Source of the DNA: Tistrella mobilis
GTDB taxonomy: Bacteria; Pseudomonadota; Alphaproteobacteria; Tistrellales; Tistrellaceae
Reading direction: 5' to 3'
Assembly: GCF_039634785.1 (NCBI RefSeq)
Contig: NZ_JBBIAB010000020.1
Span: 28,618 to 92,617, forward strand
DNA: 64,000 bases
Part shown: piece by piece, positions 61,548 to 64,000 of the stretch
Position numbering within the stretch: position 1 is the stretch's first letter
Layout: every line of letters begins with the position of its first letter
Made by a program: the position numbers and the translations under genes
The notes under the pieces: generated by a model
What the model saw: only the letters and a program-made list of their open reading frames with translations
Told to the model about the DNA's origin: nothing
The model's database searches: none

Positions 61548-62723
61548 ATGCGCATCAAGAGGTTGGTCGCGGGGGCCGTGGGCACCGCTTTGGCCGCGGG
61601 TCAGATCGCAGGCGCCGGCGCCGCCATGTCGGCCGAGATGATGAAGGCCCTGGGCCCGGGGGAAGGCCGCGTCGATATCGTCGCCTGGCCGGGCTATATC
61701 GAACGCGGCGACACCGACAAGAATTACGACTGGGTGACCGGGTTCGAAGAGAAGACCGGCTGCAAGGTCAATGTGAAGACCGCCGGCACCTCGGACGAGA
61801 TGGTGGCGCTGATGAACGAGGGCGGTTTCGACCTCGTCACCGCCTCGGGCGATGCCAGCCTGCGGCTGATCGCGGGCAAGAAGGTCCAGCCGATCAACAC
61901 CGACCTGATCCCGAGCTGGGGCACCGTCGACGACCGGCTGAAGAGCGCCCCCTGGCACACCGTGGGCGGGGTGCATTACGGCACGCCCTATCAATGGGGC
62001 TCCAACGTCCTGATGTATTCGACCGAGGTGTTCAAAGAAGCCCCCACCTCGTGGAAGGTGGTCTTCGAAGAGACCACCCTGCCTGACGGCAAGTCGAACA
62101 AGGGCCGGATCCAGGCCTTCGACGGCCCGATCTACATCGCCGACGCGGCGCTTTATCTGAAGGCCCACAAGCCGGAGCTGGGGATCAAGGACCCGTATGA
62201 GCTGACCGAGGCCCAGTACAAGGCGGCGCTCGACCTGCTGCGCGGCCAGCGTCAGATCGTGCACCGCTACTGGCACGACGCCATGGTCCAGATCGACGAT
62301 TTCACCAACGAGGGTGTCGTCGCCTCGTCCTCCTGGCCGTTCCAGGTCAACCTGCTCAAGGCCGAGAACAAGCCGATCGCCTCGACCATCCCTGAAGAAG
62401 GCGCCACCGGCTGGGCCGACACCACCATGATGCATGCCGAAGCGGCGCATCCGAACTGCGCCTATATGTGGATGGAGCATTCGCTCTCGCCCAAGGTGCA
62501 GGGCGATCTCGCCGCCTGGTTCGGCTCGGTGCCCGCGGTGCCGGCCGCCTGCACGGGCAATGCGCTGCTGGGCGACGAGGGCTGCGCCACCAACGGCATG
62601 GGCAATTTCGACCGGATCAGCTTCTGGCGCACCCCGGTTTCGAAATGCGAAAGCCAGGCCGAAGGCTGCGTGCCCTATTACCGCTGGGTCTCGGACTATA
62701 TCGCGGTGCTGGGCGGCCGCTGA
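61548..62723 (+). CDS. Polyamine-type ABC transporter substrate-binding protein (YdcS/PotD-like)
   Basis: A 391-residue periplasmic binding protein. The signal peptide is about residues 1-29 (MRIKRLVAGAVGTALAAGQIAGAGAAMSA). The mature protein opens with GEGRVDIVAWPGYIERG and has TGFEEKTGCKVNVKTAGTSDEMVALM and GFDLVTASGDASLRLI, the pattern of spermidine/putrescine-type receptors. Six or so cysteines near the C-terminus (ACTGNALLGDEGCA, SKCESQAEGCVPYYRW) could form disulfides, as in the YdcS subgroup. The ribosome site AGGGAGAG precedes ATG 61548. It heads an operon with the ATPase gene. Confidence 0.9.
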   Translation: MRIKRLVAGAVGTALAAGQIAGAGAAMSAEMMKALGPGEGRVDIVAWPGYIERGDTDKNYDWVTGFEEKTGCKVNVKTAGTSDEMVALMNEGGFDLVTASGDASLRLIAGKKVQPINTDLIPSWGTVDDRLKSAPWHTVGGVHYGTPYQWGSNVLMYSTEVFKEAPTSWKVVFEETTLPDGKSNKGRIQAFDGPIYIADAALYLKAHKPELGIKDPYELTEAQYKAALDLLRGQRQIVHRYWHDAMVQIDDFTNEGVVASSSWPFQVNLLKAENKPIASTIPEEGATGWADTTMMHAEAAHPNCAYMWMEHSLSPKVQGDLAAWFGSVPAVPAACTGNALLGDEGCATNGMGNFDRISFWRTPVSKCESQAEGCVPYYRWVSDYIAVLGGR

Positions 62724-62736
62724 CAGCGGCCCTCGC

Positions 62737-62764
62737 GAAGGCACGGTCATATCGCCGTGCCTTC
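62737..62764 (+). other. Hairpin between binding-protein and ATPase genes
   Basis: A 10-bp stem GAAGGCACGG / CCGTGCCTTC with an eight-base loop starts 14 bases after the binding-protein stop. It probably shields the upstream mRNA or attenuates the ATPase. Because it would fold over an in-frame GTG at 62757, the ATPase start is more likely at 62805 or 62814. Confidence 0.5.
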
Positions 62765-62804
62765 ACCGCCATCCCCCGCGCCCTTCCGAACAGCTGAATG
62801 GCAC

Positions 62805-63884
62805 ATGTTCACGATGCCCTCTTCTCCCGACAGCTCGTCTCCGGACAGCTCGGCCGCCGGGGCCGGTCCGGCCGTCACGGCCGTGCGCTTCGCCAGGGTC
62901 TCGCGCCATTTCGGGCCGGTGCGGGCGGTGGATGCGGTCGATCTCGAGGTCGGCGCGGGCGAATTCTTCGCCATGCTCGGCCCCTCGGGATCGGGCAAGA
63001 CCACCTGCCTCAGGCTGATCGCCGGGTTCGAGCAGCCGACCTCCGGCCATATCGAGATTTTCGGCGAGACGGCCGAGGGCGTGCCGCCCTATGCCCGGGC
63101 GGTCAACACCGTCTTCCAGGACTACGCCCTCTTCCCGCATCTCCCGGTGCTCGACAATGTCGCCTACGGGCTGAAGATGCGCGGCATCGACCGCCGCCGC
63201 CGGCGGGACAGCGCCGCCCGGGCCCTGGCACTGGTGCGTCTCGACGGCTTCGGCGACCGCCGGCCGGCCCAGCTGTCGGGCGGTCAGCGTCAGCGCGTGG
63301 CGCTGGCCCGGGCGCTGGTGCTGGAGCCGAAGGTGCTGCTGCTCGACGAGCCTTTGGGCGCCCTCGACCTCAAGCTGCGCGAAGAGATGCAGGTGGAGCT
63401 GAAGGCCCTGCAGCGCCGGCTGGGTCTCACCTTCGTCTTCGTGACCCATGATCAGGGCGAGGCGCTGTCGATGGCCGATCGGGTCGCCGTCTTCGATCAG
63501 GGCCGCATCGTTCAGGTCGACACGCCCGAGGCGATTTACGAACGCCCGCGCACCCGCTTCGTCGCGGGCTTCGTGGGGGCCGCCAATGTGCTGGAGCCGG
63601 CGACCGTCGGGGCCGCCGGCGGCCCCGCCCGGCTCGCCTCGCTCCGCCCGGAAAAGATCGAGGTCCTGGCCGGCGCCGCCCCCGTGCCCCCGGGCCGGAT
63701 GGCGCTGCCGGGCGTGCTCACCGACATCCTCTATCAGGGGCCCGTGCGCCGGTTGAGCGTGCGCACCGATGCGGGCCCCGTACTCGCCGCCGCCGTGCCA
63801 GCCGGCCGGGCGGTTCCCGCAACCGGCAGCCGGGTCACCCTCGCCTTCGATCCCGCGGCGCTGGCGCCGATGGAGGAGGCATGA
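62805..63884 (+). CDS. Polyamine-type ABC transporter ATPase (PotA/YdcT-like)
   Basis: A roughly 359-residue ABC ATPase. Walker A is LGPSGSGKTTCLRLIAG, the Q-loop is in TVFQDYALFPHL, the signature is LSGGQRQRVALARAL and Walker B is VLLLDEPLGALDLKL, followed by FVTHDQGEALSMADR. A C-terminal TOBE-like regulatory part (about residues 265-359) completes the PotA layout. Start uncertain: ATG 62805 or 62814. Its last bases read GCATGA, where the ATG at 63881 would normally open the next permease gene, but after only a few codons the sequence turns into an IS110-type element. Confidence 0.92.
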   Translation: MFTMPSSPDSSSPDSSAAGAGPAVTAVRFARVSRHFGPVRAVDAVDLEVGAGEFFAMLGPSGSGKTTCLRLIAGFEQPTSGHIEIFGETAEGVPPYARAVNTVFQDYALFPHLPVLDNVAYGLKMRGIDRRRRRDSAARALALVRLDGFGDRRPAQLSGGQRQRVALARALVLEPKVLLLDEPLGALDLKLREEMQVELKALQRRLGLTFVFVTHDQGEALSMADRVAVFDQGRIVQVDTPEAIYERPRTRFVAGFVGAANVLEPATVGAAGGPARLASLRPEKIEVLAGAAPVPPGRMALPGVLTDILYQGPVRRLSVRTDAGPVLAAAVPAGRAVPATGSRVTLAFDPAALAPMEEA

Positions 63885-64000
63885 GATACCGTCACGCTGA
63901 GCAAGCGCTTTTTTCAGTCGGCGAGCTTTGGCACGAAGGGTTTTCGAGCCTTGGCGACGGCGTAGACGGCGACGAGGAGTTTTCGCATGGCGGCGACGAG
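63885..64000 (-). mobile_element. End of an IS110-family insertion sequence (continues beyond window)
   Basis: The last 116 bases contain the 3' end of a transposase gene on the minus strand, and base usage changes abruptly just after the ATPase stop codon. IS110 elements have their transposase stop close to one end, which fits the junction lying about 63885-63913. The exact boundary cannot be fixed from one side. Confidence 0.65.
63914..64000 (-). CDS. IS110-family transposase, C-terminal end (partial)
   Basis: The minus strand from the window edge to the stop at 63914-63916 encodes 28 residues: LVAAMRKLLVAVYAVAKARK, then PFVPKLAD and stop. The AAMRKLLVxVYAVxKxxxPF pattern is the usual C-terminus of IS110/IS116/IS902-type transposases (DEDD enzymes that resemble RuvC resolvases and use a bridge RNA in some members). 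The rest lies outside the window. It interrupts the ABC transporter operon after the ATPase gene. Confidence 0.7.
   Translation of the reverse strand, partial: LVAAMRKLLVAVYAVAKARKPFVPKLAD

Noticed and set aside
1..64000. tRNA, rRNA, riboswitch or CRISPR array
   Set aside because: No tRNA-like cloverleaf with CCA region, no regularly spaced repeats and no recognisable riboswitch core were seen. Weak or unusual RNAs could escape a reading by eye.

Overview
The window is about 64 kb of very GC-rich (roughly 70 percent by eye) bacterial chromosome, densely packed with genes. The gene families point to an alphaproteobacterium of the Rhodospirillales kind; Tistrella-like is my guess, not something the sequence proves. 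The pointers are an Aap general L-amino-acid ABC transporter next to metC, an N-acetylglutaminylglutamine amide (NAGGN) osmolyte operon, an Irr-like operator at ahpC and an FNR-type box. I see no tRNA, rRNA, CRISPR array or prophage. Many very long antisense reading frames exist because of the GC content and were left out.

Layout. 1-6235: the distal part of a Mrp/Mbh-type cation-proton antiporter operon, running off the left edge, with three NuoL/M/N-type subunits and an overlooked 79-residue membrane protein with a TTG start. 6416-11171: a GNAT acetyltransferase, a polytopic membrane protein, a small DUF4870-like protein, a ChaN-family protein, a TetR/QsdR-like regulator and ribosome-rescue factor ArfB. 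11251-15419: two divergent chemoreceptors. 15385-17397: an M48 protease and a Panacea-like protein. 17715-19082: ahpC-ahpD peroxide defence behind a promoter flanked by two Irr-like boxes. 19615-24513: the three-gene NAGGN operon. 24747-28921: cysK, an alanyl-tRNA editing protein, a redoxin/2OG-oxygenase fusion and sseA. 29223-32211: an undescribed-looking acetyltransferase plus two flavoprotein operon. 32267-39295: an alpha/beta hydrolase, aapJQMP and divergent metC. 39339-43960: a PQQ-type sugar dehydrogenase, a degenerate GlmS homologue behind a near-perfect sigma-54 promoter, and a convergent NtrC-class response regulator. 44105-53239: a Sel1-repeat protein, an O-antigen ligase-like protein, a PhzF-like protein and a 1891-residue helicase/nuclease. 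53461-61365: a LysR regulator, then a TRAP transporter-IclR-crotonase operon divergent from a second crotonase-CoA-transferase pair, the two sharing a control region with paired palindromes. 61548-64000: a polyamine-type ABC transporter whose permease genes are cut off by an IS110-family element.

How genes work together. Several units read as self-contained modules: antiporter complex, peroxide reduction (AhpC with AhpD as its reductant adaptor), osmolyte synthesis and recycling, amino-acid uptake with sulfur amino-acid metabolism, and import of an organic acid (TRAP) coupled to CoA activation and crotonase chemistry under IclR control. The most unusual module is 40664-43960. There a GlmS-like protein has lost its catalytic N-terminal cysteine and its SIS sugar-binding motifs, yet it sits behind a strong sigma-54 promoter next to an orphan sigma-54 activator, which suggests a regulated non-enzymatic or new role.
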